DNA of 64,000 nt from Candidatus Obscuribacterales bacterium (GCA_020634035.1 JACKCM010000002.1:310001-374000); one strand, 5' to 3'; shown: positions 1-8,567, numbered from the stretch's first letter. The notes: generated by a model from the letters alone, not told the origin. Numbers and translations are program-made.

Positions 1-1
1 A

Positions 2-880
2 TGTGAGCCGATATTTGAAGAGCTGTTGACAAATAGATTCTCGAGAAATCTCTCCTCAGGCAGCTATGCTTTGTATCTGGCTCGAAAAGGTAGAGTAAAA
101 AGAGCGAAGGAAGTCTATTCTGCATTGAGTGACTTGCCCGAGGCTCAGTTGGTGGCAGCTCGAATGATTGGCGGTAATACAGAAAGGGAGAGAGTCCAAG
201 ACCTGATTCGAGCGAATTCAGCGCGCCTTGATAAGGCTCAAGCTTTGCGTCGAAAACAACAGCAGTTCTGGATGCCTGACCAGGGTGATAAAAGTTACCT
301 TTCTCTGCCTCCAGCGCCGATTCGATTGAATGAAAACAGACCTGCTAAGCTGTTCGAACTAGCACGAAGATGCGAGGATCTCTCTCTGGTTAATGCCTCT
401 CTCTACTATCTGAAGCTAGCCGAAAATTCTTTGAAGAACGATACCAGCTCGTCAGATATGAAGACGATGATTGAGCGATTTAGACGAACTCATTTACCGA
501 TCAAGCCAATTTCGCTAGAGGTGAATGCAAGGTACTGCAGCAACTCTGCCATGGTCATTCCTATACGTGTATATTGCCTGGACGAGTCGAAGAGTCAGCT
601 CAATAAGTGCATCGAAGAAGAGTCTACCTTCACTCAACCCTATGCAAAGCTAATGCAGATTGCCATCACCGAAGGTGACTACGAAGAGGCCGGGCGGGTC
701 TTCGATCGGGTTATGAAAGTGAATCCGGATTGTCTGGGCGCCTGGGTAGAGGCTGGACGCATGTATAGATATTCCGGCAACAATACTAAAGCCCGGGAAG
801 CGTTCTTGAAAGTTCAAGAACTCGATCCCGGCAATCAACTGGCAAGGAGGATGTTATCCATCCTCCGGCCAGTTCATTGA
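2..880 (+). CDS. TPR-repeat protein, 5' end cut by the window edge
   Basis: The frame is open from the first full codon of the window, so the true start probably lies upstream; a TTG at 26 is only an internal possibility. About 292 residues are visible. The last 85 residues hold two tetratricopeptide-like helical pairs, with 'GDYEEAGRVFDRVMKVNPD' and 'GNNTKAREAFLKVQELDPG' as signatures. TPRs are protein-interaction scaffolds. The earlier part is helical and basic, without a domain I recognise. No signal peptide or membrane segment is visible in the part seen. The specific partner cannot be told from the sequence. Confidence 0.8.
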   Translation, partial: CEPIFEELLTNRFSRNLSSGSYALYLARKGRVKRAKEVYSALSDLPEAQLVAARMIGGNTERERVQDLIRANSARLDKAQALRRKQQQFWMPDQGDKSYLSLPPAPIRLNENRPAKLFELARRCEDLSLVNASLYYLKLAENSLKNDTSSSDMKTMIERFRRTHLPIKPISLEVNARYCSNSAMVIPIRVYCLDESKSQLNKCIEEESTFTQPYAKLMQIAITEGDYEEAGRVFDRVMKVNPDCLGAWVEAGRMYRYSGNNTKAREAFLKVQELDPGNQLARRMLSILRPVH

Positions 881-915
881 TAGTGGGGAGTAGGTAAATC
901 TAGTCCTGGCTGATC

Positions 916-1107
916 TTAATTGCTGTCCGCCGAAGGTAGGTCAAGATGAGCGTTGCCGGCAGGAGTCTCGATATTGACCTCTTTGCCGTCACCCAGAAGC
1001 TTGTCGTTGACCTCGACGCTGGCTTTATTATCTCCGCCGCCACAGGCGGTGAGCGCGATTACGCTGGAAGCGATAGCCATCAGTGATAATACCATCAGCC
1101 TTTTCAT
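916..1107 (-). CDS. small lipoprotein
   Basis: A 63-residue protein with a classic lipoprotein signal: Lys/Arg at positions 2-3, a hydrophobic stretch, then the lipobox LTAC, whose Cys at about residue 22 would be lipidated. The mature part is only about 40 residues, starts with a Gly run and is acidic and polar. A strong Shine-Dalgarno sequence (AAGGAG) sits about 9 bases before the ATG. The mature part has no recognisable domain. The signal and ribosome site make this a credible real small gene of unknown function, probably anchored at the membrane surface. Confidence 0.75.
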   Translation of the reverse strand: MKRLMVLSLMAIASSVIALTACGGGDNKASVEVNDKLLGDGKEVNIETPAGNAHLDLPSADSN

Positions 1108-1240
1108 GTTTGTCTTTCTCCTTCTTTCTTGTTTCTGCTTACAAAAGATTTCCTAGCACCGGAATTCCGATTCGATGCCGATGTCGATGCAGCAAAAATT
1201 TCACGGTCATATATAAGTAGGGCGCAGGGTTATTGGGGCG

Positions 1241-1735
1241 CTAGAGAATTTTATACATGTGGACGCATTGCATCGTCCTTCCTGAACGCAGACGATGTTG
1301 ACCTCTCTCTTTGATTTGGTAGCCATTGGCTAAGTAAAATCTCTCTGCGGTCAAAGAAGAATCTAGATTCAGTTCGGTCATGTTATATCGTGCGGCTTCT
1401 GCCTCTAAATGGGCAAGCAGTTTAGAGCCTATCGCCTGGCGCGCAAACCGGGGCGATACATAGACGGCGCGCAGTTCATTGTTGGCTGGGACAATGGCGC
1501 CAAATGCCGCTATCTTGCCGGCAACTTCTGCCACATATATAAGTTCGCCTTCTCTATTGTCTGAGAACTTTTCTAGAAATGCGGCTATCCTCGCTTCGTC
1601 CACTGTTGCCGACCATTCATCGAGGATTTCGCCGGGATAGTCGGCGGCGGCGGTCTCGTGAACAGCCAAATAATGGGTCTCTAGAATAGAGCGGGCGTCA
1701 TCTTTTGTGGCTCTTCGAATATTTGGCTCGGGCAT
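1241..1735 (-). CDS. GNAT-family N-acetyltransferase
   Basis: A 164-residue acetyltransferase of the GNAT superfamily, which moves the acetyl group of acetyl-CoA to an amine. It opens with the typical 'IRRATKDDARSI' strand and helix, carries the V-x-P-x-x-R/Q-x-x-G-x-G/S acetyl-CoA loop as 'VSPRFARQAIGSKLL' and ends with 'ERFYLANGYQIKERGQH', the usual C-terminal strand region. I start it at the ATG at 1735: the frame runs further upstream, but those extra 73 residues look unlike a protein and overlap the divergent XRE gene and its promoter. The substrate is unknown. Confidence 0.85.
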   Translation of the reverse strand: MPEPNIRRATKDDARSILETHYLAVHETAAADYPGEILDEWSATVDEARIAAFLEKFSDNREGELIYVAEVAGKIAAFGAIVPANNELRAVYVSPRFARQAIGSKLLAHLEAEAARYNMTELNLDSSLTAERFYLANGYQIKERGQHRLRSGRTMQCVHMYKIL

Positions 1736-1814
1736 AGTCAGGTTTGCCGGTCTTTGTCTGCTAACTTCATTTACCCATGTCCATCCATAAATAAGGACTG
1801 CGGTTCTCTTCCTC

Positions 1815-1843
1815 TTGACAGTGTGTACTGTGTACGATATACT
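1815..1843 (+). promoter_or_regulatory. consensus sigma-70 promoter of the XRE gene
   Basis: TTGACA at 1815-1820 and TATACT at 1838-1843 are separated by exactly 17 bp. Transcription would start near 1850, only a few bases before the ATG at 1854, so the mRNA would be nearly leaderless. Confidence 0.8.
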
Positions 1844-1851
1844 ACACAGTA
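1826..1851. promoter_or_regulatory. inverted-repeat operator overlapping the promoter
   Basis: TACTGTGTA (1826-1834) and TACACAGTA (1843-1851) form a perfect 9-bp inverted repeat with an 8-bp centre. It covers the spacer, the -10 box and the expected transcription start. It is a natural binding site for the dimeric XRE protein encoded directly downstream, which implies negative autoregulation (inference). Confidence 0.75.
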
Positions 1852-1853
1852 TT

Positions 1854-2210
1854 ATGAGCGAATTTGGTGAATACATCCGAAACAAACGCGAAGAGCTGCA
1901 AAAGACCGACAGCCGCAGCTTCTCTTTGCGCCGGGTGGCAACAGCTGTGGGCATCGAGCCTTCCTACCTCAGCAAAATCGAACGGGGGCTTCAACCACCC
2001 CCGGGAGAAGGGACGATAGTGACCCTGGCTGGTGTGCTTTCCGAGGATCCGGATGTTCTTCTGGCACTAGCTGGCAAGGTTTCAGATGACCTGCAGAGAA
2101 TTATTAGAAGAAGACCACAACTATTCGCCCAGATGATAAGACAGTTAAAGGATATGCCCGATCATGCCGTTCTCAGACTAGTCCGAGAAGTGCGTGACGG
2201 GAGCTGGTGA
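1854..2210 (+). CDS. XRE-family helix-turn-helix regulator
   Basis: A 118-residue protein with an XRE (Cro/C1-type) helix-turn-helix in its first 65 residues. The stretch 'SLRRVATAVGIEPSYLSKIERG' holds the two DNA-binding helices and the typical 'S-x-I-E-R-G' ending. The remainder is helical, fitting a dimerisation tail. The frame is open back to 1815, but those codons lie inside the promoter, so the ATG at 1854 is chosen. The next gene starts about 12 bases after the stop (or overlaps it if a GTG at 2207 is used), so the two are likely co-transcribed. Autorepression is inferred from the operator at 1826-1851. Confidence 0.85.
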   Translation: MSEFGEYIRNKREELQKTDSRSFSLRRVATAVGIEPSYLSKIERGLQPPPGEGTIVTLAGVLSEDPDVLLALAGKVSDDLQRIIRRRPQLFAQMIRQLKDMPDHAVLRLVREVRDGSW

Positions 2211-2221
2211 GGACCGCCAAA

Positions 2222-3250
2222 ATGATCGAACTAAATAGAGACGTGCTGCATTTTTCCTTCCCTGAGATTCATCCCCAGGCCAGGCTTACGATTGAGCTGA
2301 TTAAGACCCTGAGAGTGCCTGATGACGGCAAGAAATATCCTTTGCCTGCCGGTCTCGGTCGCTTTCCGCTTCGCCATGTGGACGATTATGCGGCCAGGGT
2401 TCATCAAGACTGGCTGGTGCAAGGCGGCGTCATGTTGCCTATCTATCAGTCCGAAGCACTCTGGCTCTCTTTTAAGAGTGACTTTATAGTTGATCAGGCT
2501 CCATATCCATTTGCGGTCAGAGTCCTGACCGGCAAGGTCGATGCCATCACCGGCGAGGAATACGAACCTGGGCTTTGCAGCACACCCCAGAATTATCTGG
2601 TATCACCTGGTCAACCCTGGTTGGACGGCTATTGCGTCGGCAAGGGGGTGGTGCGCCAGTTTGTAGCCGCCTCTGTGGGGGATGGTTATACGGCAGAAGA
2701 GCAGATAACCGGTCTTGGTCAATATGGTGGCATTCAGATTATTGTTTATCCTATGAAGCGAGATGTCTTCGAGCGCCGCTTTCCACGCGAAATTAGAAGA
2801 ACCAAGCGCTGTTCTGCCCCTGTTTTTATGCACCGCACCAGGCAGGCTGACGTAGGTATGGGAGTTGCTCCTGGTGGGACCATAAATCAGGAGATCTATG
2901 AAGATGAGTTTGACCTGAATGACTGGGATCAAGATAATAGCAGCCGCTGCTATGTGCATATGCTAGATTCAATTTGCTGGAAGCATGTCACCGGTGAGGC
3001 TGTGCCATCAAAACCGATTACAAGCAAACAGTACGAGAAGAGCGGCATCCCCTGGTTCGACTATTATGGAGGCGATGCCGAAGCTCTCGATTCACAAACC
3101 CCATTAGAACAGCTGCTCTCCCTGGGCACACTTATGAAGAGTTGGTCGGGCGAGAAGATTCCCGACAATAAGTCGATTGAAGTAAATAATGTCAAAGTAT
3201 TGGGCACCAAGCCTCGCAAAAAAGGCCAGGTAAGAGAAGGGATATTCTAG
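2222..3250 (+). CDS. conserved protein of unknown function paired with the XRE regulator
   Basis: A 342-residue protein that I recognise as a widespread conserved hypothetical. It begins 'MIELNRDVLHFSFPE', followed by a conserved 'LPAGLGRFPLRHVDDY' and 'GGVMLPIYQSEALWLSF' block, and a 'PGQPWLDGYCVGKGVVRQFVA' segment near residue 150. It has no signal peptide or membrane segment, and no known catalytic motif that I can name. A GTG at 2207 overlapping the previous stop is an alternative start; the ATG at 2222 matches the family N-terminus as I remember it. Its position after the autoregulated XRE gene suggests it is the regulated output of a two-gene cassette. Confidence 0.75.
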   Translation: MIELNRDVLHFSFPEIHPQARLTIELIKTLRVPDDGKKYPLPAGLGRFPLRHVDDYAARVHQDWLVQGGVMLPIYQSEALWLSFKSDFIVDQAPYPFAVRVLTGKVDAITGEEYEPGLCSTPQNYLVSPGQPWLDGYCVGKGVVRQFVAASVGDGYTAEEQITGLGQYGGIQIIVYPMKRDVFERRFPREIRRTKRCSAPVFMHRTRQADVGMGVAPGGTINQEIYEDEFDLNDWDQDNSSRCYVHMLDSICWKHVTGEAVPSKPITSKQYEKSGIPWFDYYGGDAEALDSQTPLEQLLSLGTLMKSWSGEKIPDNKSIEVNNVKVLGTKPRKKGQVREGIF

Positions 3251-3251
3251 A

Positions 3252-3950
3252 TTGACCGAGTTTTTGCTTGCGGCAGAAGAAATAGGTCGCAGGGACAATC
3301 TCAAACAAAACGAGAAGGAAGAGATCTGGCTCTTTCGAGATCTCTCTTTCTCTATCGGCATGGGAGAGAGGCATGGTATCAAAGGTGCTACCGGCTCCGG
3401 AAAGACGCTTCTGATGCGTTCGCTGGCTCTTCTAGATCCCGTGGATAGTGGTCAGATTTTATGGAATGAAGCAGAACTTTCTCCTGAACAGGTGCCGGCT
3501 TTCAGAGGTCGGGTCAGCTATTTGCATCAAAGACCATCTTTCTTTTGCGAGTTCGTTCACGAAGAGTTGAAGTTGCCATTCTCGTTCAAAACTTTCTCAG
3601 TACGGAATTTCCCCGAAGAGAAGTTAGAAGAGTATCTCAGCATTCTTGGTAGAGATTCTGGTTTTTTGTCTAAATCCGTTGTCGGACTATCCGGAGGAGA
3701 GCAGCAGCTGGTCAGCCTTTTGAGAAGTCTTTTGCTGGATCCGGATATCCTTTTATTAGATGAGCCGACCGCCGCTCTTGATCCTGATACCACCGGTGAT
3801 GTAGAAGGTCTTGTCAGTTACTGGTTCGCTATGAATGATTCTAAGAAAAGTTATCTGTGGATATCCCATGACCCTGCTCAGCTAAAGCGAGTTGCCGACA
3901 GAGTGCATGTACTGGCGGGCGGTGTTCTAACAGAAGAGGCTCGTAGCTGA
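3252..3950 (+). CDS. fetA: ABC transporter ATP-binding protein, FetA-like
   Basis: A 232-residue ABC ATPase. Walker A GATGSGKT is at residues 45-52, the signature LSGGEQQ at 146-152, and Walker B ends in LLLDEP with the catalytic Glu near 171. The TTG start at 3252 lies one base after the previous stop. The stop overlaps the start of the permease gene by one base (TGATG), which indicates translational coupling. Its partner is a FetB/UPF0014 permease, so the pair is probably a FetAB-type exporter of iron or a related metal. The substrate is inferred from the family, not shown by the sequence. Confidence 0.85.
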   Translation: MTEFLLAAEEIGRRDNLKQNEKEEIWLFRDLSFSIGMGERHGIKGATGSGKTLLMRSLALLDPVDSGQILWNEAELSPEQVPAFRGRVSYLHQRPSFFCEFVHEELKLPFSFKTFSVRNFPEEKLEEYLSILGRDSGFLSKSVVGLSGGEQQLVSLLRSLLLDPDILLLDEPTAALDPDTTGDVEGLVSYWFAMNDSKKSYLWISHDPAQLKRVADRVHVLAGGVLTEEARS

Positions 3951-4753
3951 TGCAGGCTCACTATATAGACTTGAGCCTTTTTCAGGTGCTGGTGGCGGCT
4001 TTACTTGTATTGATCAACGGCTTGATCTCGCTTCTTCTGGGCTTGAAGCTAGAACGCTCTCTTATTATTGGTGCGGTGCGTATGACCATCCAGCTTATGC
4101 TGGTCGGTCTTGTGCTCAACTGGGTTTTTGGAATCGGGCACTGGTATCTGGTTCTGATCATGATGTCGATTATGACGGCGATCGCTGGATACACTGCGGT
4201 CGACAGGGTCTCGCTGCGTTATCCCGGCATCAGATATATCAGTATGTTTTCTGTCTGGGTAGGCTCCTGGGTCGTTACCGCCCTGGCTCTCTTCTTTGTT
4301 GTTCAAGTAAAGCCATGGTATACACCTCAGTACGCTATTCCTTTGTTGGGGATGATCCTGGGCAATATTTTGAACGGGATCTCTTTGGGTTTGGAGCGCT
4401 TCACCCATGACCTCGAGAGTAAAAGAGCCGAGGTCGAGACTGTTCTAGCCCTGGGAGGCACCAGTTGGGAGGCGGCAAGACCTCATGTAAGTGCGGCGGT
4501 GCGTGCTGGAATGGTGCCGATTATAAACACAATGATGGTGGCAGGCATAGTCACTTTGCCGGGGATGATGACAGGACAGTTACTGGCTGGTGTGCATCCG
4601 GTGGCGGCGGTGAAGTATCAGATCGTGATTATATTTTTGATTGCGGTGGCCACCGGTGTCGGAACCATATCCGGTGTTCTGCTCAGCTATCGCCGTCTCT
4701 TTAATGCCCGTCATCAGTTTATGCACTTCGAGCTGAAGAAGTCGAAGAAGTGA
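3950..4753 (+). CDS. fetB: FetB/UPF0014-family ABC permease
   Basis: A 267-residue integral membrane protein with about seven hydrophobic segments. It carries the hallmark blocks of the UPF0014/FetB family: 'ALLVLINGLISLLLGLKLER' near the start, 'PLLGMILGNILNGISLGLERF' in the middle, and 'ALGGTSWEAARPHVSAAVRAGMVP' followed by 'GIVTLPGMMTGQLLAG'. E. coli FetAB exports iron and protects against oxidative stress; the same role is plausible here. It is translationally coupled to the ATPase gene and ends just before the sulfatase promoter. The last ten residues are very basic. Confidence 0.88.
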   Translation: MQAHYIDLSLFQVLVAALLVLINGLISLLLGLKLERSLIIGAVRMTIQLMLVGLVLNWVFGIGHWYLVLIMMSIMTAIAGYTAVDRVSLRYPGIRYISMFSVWVGSWVVTALALFFVVQVKPWYTPQYAIPLLGMILGNILNGISLGLERFTHDLESKRAEVETVLALGGTSWEAARPHVSAAVRAGMVPIINTMMVAGIVTLPGMMTGQLLAGVHPVAAVKYQIVIIFLIAVATGVGTISGVLLSYRRLFNARHQFMHFELKKSKK

Positions 4754-4775
4754 AAGAAGTCATGATGCTCTGCTC

Positions 4776-4784
4776 TGTTATAAT
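4776..4784 (+). promoter_or_regulatory. extended -10 promoter of the sulfatase operon
   Basis: TGTTATAAT is a perfect extended -10 element (TGn plus TATAAT). No good -35 box lies at the usual distance, which extended -10 promoters tolerate. It sits 35 bp before the sulfatase ATG. Confidence 0.65.
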
Positions 4785-4819
4785 AGCCGCTTTACTAGCG
4801 TAGCTATGCGGAGATCATC

Positions 4820-6400
4820 ATGTCGAGAGCACTAACTCTTCTTATGGGATTAGTTGTCTTCTTCTTGCCTTTCGCTTCTCCTCTGGCGGTTTTCGCCGAG
4901 GCTGATGAGAGCGGGAAGAAGCCAAATATCGTCTTTATCTGGGGCGATGATATCGGTCAGAGCAACCTCAGCGCCTATACCATGGGCTTATTGGGATACA
5001 AGACGCCTAATATCGACAGAATAGCCAAAGAAGGCTTGATGTTCACCGATTATTATGCAGAGCAGAGCTGTACCGCAGGGCGAGCCGCCTTCATCACCGG
5101 TCAGAGTGTTTTCAGAACCGGTCTGAGCAAAGTCGGTATGCCCGGTGCGCCCCTTGGCATGCGACCTGAAGATCCTACCATTGCCGAGCTCTTGAAGCCA
5201 CTTGGCTATGCCACCGGCCAGTTCGGTAAGAACCACCTTGGTGATAAGAACGACATGCTTCCCACCAACCACGGTTTTGATGAGTTCTACGGCAACCTCT
5301 ATCACCTCAATGCTGAAGAAGAGCCGGAGTTGCCGGACTATCCTAAAGATCCGGCATTTCGAAAAAAATACGGACCCAGAGGTGTGATCCACAGCTTCGC
5401 CATGCCCGATGGTACTCAAAAGATAGAAGACACCGGACCGCTTACTAAAAAGCGCATGGAAACTATTGATGATGATGTGGCTCAGCGTTCTATAGATTGG
5501 ATCTCCAAGCAAGCCAAGGCCGACAAGCCCTTTTTTATCTGGGTCAATTTCACCCATATGCATTTCCGTACCCATACCAAACCAGAAAGCCTGGGTCAGG
5601 CCGGACGTTGGCAGGGACCTTATCATGACACCATGATCGATCACGATCGCAATGTCGGCAGCATTCTCGACCAGCTCGATAAACTAGGCATCGCAGACAA
5701 CACCATCGTCATGTACGGCACGGATAACGGACCTCATATGAACTCCTGGCCCGATGCCGGTATGACACCTTTTCGCAACGAGAAGGACAGCAACTGGGAA
5801 GGTGCCTACAGAACACCGGCCATGGTGCGCTGGCCCGGTAAAATCAAAGCCGGTCGAGTCAGCAACCAGATAATGTCACATTTAGATTGGATGCCGACTC
5901 TGCTTGCTGCTGCCGGTGAGCCAGATATAAAAGATAAACTTCTGAACGGATACAAAGTCGGCAACAAGACCTTCAGAGTTCATCTAGATGGTTATAACCA
6001 GCTCGACTTTCTCACCGGTGACGAAGATAAATCGGCGAGAGAAGAGTTCTTCTATTTCTCCGATGACGGTGACCTCACCGGTTTGCGTTACGACAACTGG
6101 AAGATCGTCTTTGCTGAGCAAAGAATGCCGGGAACTCTCGCCATCTGGTCAGAGCCCTATGTGAAGCCCCGGATTCCGAAGCTCTTCAACCTCAGATTGG
6201 ACCCATATGAGAGAGCCGATATCACTTCTAATACCTATTGGGACTGGTATCTGAACCATGCCTTCATTCTCTTGCCCGCCCAGGGCTATGTAGGCAAATT
6301 TCTCTCTACATTCAAAGAGTACCCGCCCAGACAGAAAGCCGCTTCATTCACCATCGATCAGGTGATGGAGAAGCTGGACAAAGGTCTGGGGAGCAAATAG
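4820..6400 (+). CDS. secreted arylsulfatase-type sulfatase
   Basis: A 526-residue sulfatase that hydrolyses sulfate esters. A signal peptide covers about residues 1-27. 'NIVFIWGDDIGQ' supplies the metal-binding Asp pair (43-44), and C84-T-A-G-R88 is the C-x-A-x-R sequence whose Cys is converted to formylglycine, the catalytic residue. 'GTDNGPH' near residue 300 supplies further metal ligands. Length and the C-terminal domain fit bacterial arylsulfatases. A clear ribosome site (GCGGAG) precedes the ATG. The next gene encodes the enzyme that makes formylglycine, supporting an active sulfatase. The natural substrate cannot be read from the sequence. Confidence 0.92.
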   Translation: MSRALTLLMGLVVFFLPFASPLAVFAEADESGKKPNIVFIWGDDIGQSNLSAYTMGLLGYKTPNIDRIAKEGLMFTDYYAEQSCTAGRAAFITGQSVFRTGLSKVGMPGAPLGMRPEDPTIAELLKPLGYATGQFGKNHLGDKNDMLPTNHGFDEFYGNLYHLNAEEEPELPDYPKDPAFRKKYGPRGVIHSFAMPDGTQKIEDTGPLTKKRMETIDDDVAQRSIDWISKQAKADKPFFIWVNFTHMHFRTHTKPESLGQAGRWQGPYHDTMIDHDRNVGSILDQLDKLGIADNTIVMYGTDNGPHMNSWPDAGMTPFRNEKDSNWEGAYRTPAMVRWPGKIKAGRVSNQIMSHLDWMPTLLAAAGEPDIKDKLLNGYKVGNKTFRVHLDGYNQLDFLTGDEDKSAREEFFYFSDDGDLTGLRYDNWKIVFAEQRMPGTLAIWSEPYVKPRIPKLFNLRLDPYERADITSNTYWDWYLNHAFILLPAQGYVGKFLSTFKEYPPRQKAASFTIDQVMEKLDKGLGSK

Positions 6401-6417
6401 AGAGGATGGAAGCCGGA

Positions 6418-7548
6418 ATGTCCATTGGCCGTCCGGCTTCTTTTTCTGTTCTTGTCCTGGCTATAGCTCTGGTTTTAGGGGCGGCTTCTACACAGCCTGG
6501 CTCTGCCTCTGTATCTGAAGATATGATCTTGATCAAAGGCGGAGTCTTCACCATGGGCGGTGTGGGACCCCGGGCTAGAGGCGATGAACTGCCGCCACAC
6601 AAGGTAGAAGTGAAGAGCTTCTATCTTGATAGACATGAAGTAACTAACGAAGAGTTCGGGCGATTTGTCGAAACCACCGGCTATAAAACCACTGCAGAAA
6701 GAGCGATTGACTGGGAGGTCATGAAGAAGTCTCTGCCGCCGGGCGCCAGCAAACCACCGGAAGAGATGTTGCAGCCGGGTTCTATTGTGTTTGCCGGAGA
6801 AAAACTCTCAGATGACTCTGTGACCGAAGGTGGTAAATGTAAAGCCAGAGGACAGTGGTGGCAATGGTCTGCTGGTGCAGATTGGCGACATCCAGGTGGT
6901 CCCGGAACTTCTATTAAGGGAAGGGACAGGCATCCGGTAGTTCAGGTCTCTTTCGCGGACGCTGTCGCCTATGCCAACTGGGTAGGAAAACGTCTTCCCA
7001 CTGAGGCAGAGTGGGAGTATGCCGCCAGGGGCGGTGCCGATGGCAAAGTCTATTGCTGGGGAGATTCTGATACAGCTCAAGACAAATTGGCTAATGCAAA
7101 TATATGGCAGGGAAGATTCCCTGTGCAGAATACCGGTGTCGATGGGTTCAAAGAGACAGCGCCGGTGGGCTCTTTCAAAGCTAACGGTTATGGTCTCTAT
7201 GATATGGCCGGCAATGTCTGGGAGTGGTGTCAGGATTACTATCGATCGAGCACTTACTTAGAGAGGGTGCGACAGTCAGAGTCTAAAAAAACGATAGTAA
7301 ATCCTACCGGACCGGTAAGCGGATATGACCGCAGGCATCCGGGGCAGAAAAATGTCCGGGTCGTGAGAGGCGGTTCTTATCTCTGTCATGAGAGTTATTG
7401 TGAAAGCTACAGACCGAGCGGCAGGATGAGTTGCCCGGAGGATACGAGTATGCCCCATATAGGTTTTCGGTGTGCTTTAGATTTAGCGCCCGAGCCAGAT
7501 AAAGAGAAACATTCCGAATCGAAAAGTGAGGAGAGCCAGATAAAATGA
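6418..7548 (+). CDS. formylglycine-generating enzyme with signal peptide
   Basis: A 376-residue protein of the SUMF1/FGE family. These enzymes oxidise the active-site Cys of sulfatases to formylglycine using oxygen and copper. The family body starts at 'MILIKGGVFTMGG' and includes 'RLPTEAEWEYAARGG' and 'GNVWEWCQDYY'. The catalytic pair is present as C323 and C328 in 'GGSYLCHESYC', matching human Cys336/Cys341; many FGE-like proteins lack it, so this is probably a true FGE. The N-terminus is a signal peptide. I use the ATG at 6418; one at 6406 adds four residues. It follows the sulfatase by 17 bases. Its export suggests maturation outside the cytoplasm. Confidence 0.88.
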   Translation: MSIGRPASFSVLVLAIALVLGAASTQPGSASVSEDMILIKGGVFTMGGVGPRARGDELPPHKVEVKSFYLDRHEVTNEEFGRFVETTGYKTTAERAIDWEVMKKSLPPGASKPPEEMLQPGSIVFAGEKLSDDSVTEGGKCKARGQWWQWSAGADWRHPGGPGTSIKGRDRHPVVQVSFADAVAYANWVGKRLPTEAEWEYAARGGADGKVYCWGDSDTAQDKLANANIWQGRFPVQNTGVDGFKETAPVGSFKANGYGLYDMAGNVWEWCQDYYRSSTYLERVRQSESKKTIVNPTGPVSGYDRRHPGQKNVRVVRGGSYLCHESYCESYRPSGRMSCPEDTSMPHIGFRCALDLAPEPDKEKHSESKSEESQIK

Positions 7549-8543
7549 GAAAGATTGTCACTCTGTTGATCATGTTGTTGCCGGTATATCTCTCCGGGGT
7601 TTCTTCAGCTATAGCCGCCACTGAAGAGACCAAAGAACTTGCTTCTTGGAATGAAGGACCTTCTCGTCGAGCAATAGTCGATTTCGTAAAGACCGTGACC
7701 GACAGCAAGAACAAGGATTTTATTCCGGTAGAAAAGAGAATCGCCGTGTTCGATAATGACGGTACCCTCTGGTGCGAGAAGCCTGTTTATCCTCAATTCA
7801 TCTTCGCGATTGACCGGGTGAAAACGGTTATAGAAGAGCGACCGGAACTTAAGGAAGAGGCAGTCTTTCAGGCTGCTCTAAAGGGCGACTATGATAGCCT
7901 GGCAAAGTCAGGAGCCGGTGGTATTCAACGATTAATCGGCGCTACCCATGGTGGCATGACCGCGGACTCTTTCGACAAGATCGTCAGCGACTGGATGAAA
8001 TCTGCGCGCCATCCTCGATTTAAACAGCCGTTCAATAAATGTGTCTACAAGCCAATGCTGGAGCTGTTAGATTATCTGCGAGCCAATGGCTTCAGGACTT
8101 TTATCGTCTCTGGCGGAGGACGAGACTTTATGCGACCCTGGACAAAAGAGACCTATGGTGTCGACGCCGAAGAGGTTGCCGGCAGCAGCTGTCATCTTGA
8201 GTATAAAGATGGGGATGTCTACAGGACCGAAAAGATAGATTTTCTGAATGACGGCAAAGAGAAGCCTGTGGGCATCTGTCGCCAGATAGGAGCGCGACCG
8301 GTGGCAGCCTTCGGAAACTCGGACGGTGATTTCGAAATGCTCGAATGGACAAAATCCGGAGCGGGCAAAGGAAAGTCTCTGTGTATGCTTGTGCACCATA
8401 CCGATGCCGAGCGAGAGTATGCCTATGACAGAGACTCTAAGGTTGGGCATCTGGAGAGAGGTCTCGATTCTGCCGCCGAAGCCGGATGGGTGATTATCGA
8501 CATGCAGAAAGACTGGAGCCGTGTTTTCTCTTTTGAAAAATAA
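7545..8543 (+). CDS. secreted HAD-superfamily phosphatase
   Basis: A 332-residue haloacid-dehalogenase-type phosphatase. A signal peptide covers about residues 1-25. Motif I is 'AVFDNDGTLW', with the nucleophile D70 and acid/base D72; motif II is the Ser in 'TFIVSGGGRDF'; motif IV is 'FGNSDGDFEM'. Its start overlaps the FGE stop by four bases (ATGA), so the two are translationally coupled. The fold resembles phosphoserine-phosphatase-like members, but export argues for phosphomonoester scavenging outside the cytoplasm. The substrate is unknown. It is the third gene of the sulfatase operon. Confidence 0.87.
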   Translation: MRKIVTLLIMLLPVYLSGVSSAIAATEETKELASWNEGPSRRAIVDFVKTVTDSKNKDFIPVEKRIAVFDNDGTLWCEKPVYPQFIFAIDRVKTVIEERPELKEEAVFQAALKGDYDSLAKSGAGGIQRLIGATHGGMTADSFDKIVSDWMKSARHPRFKQPFNKCVYKPMLELLDYLRANGFRTFIVSGGGRDFMRPWTKETYGVDAEEVAGSSCHLEYKDGDVYRTEKIDFLNDGKEKPVGICRQIGARPVAAFGNSDGDFEMLEWTKSGAGKGKSLCMLVHHTDAEREYAYDRDSKVGHLERGLDSAAEAGWVIIDMQKDWSRVFSFEK

Positions 8544-8567
8544 TTGCATCGCAATAGAGAATAAGAG

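Noticed and set aside
1736..1954. N-terminal extension of the GNAT acetyltransferase
   Set aside because: These codons run through the divergent XRE gene and its promoter, and their product does not resemble a GNAT N-terminus.
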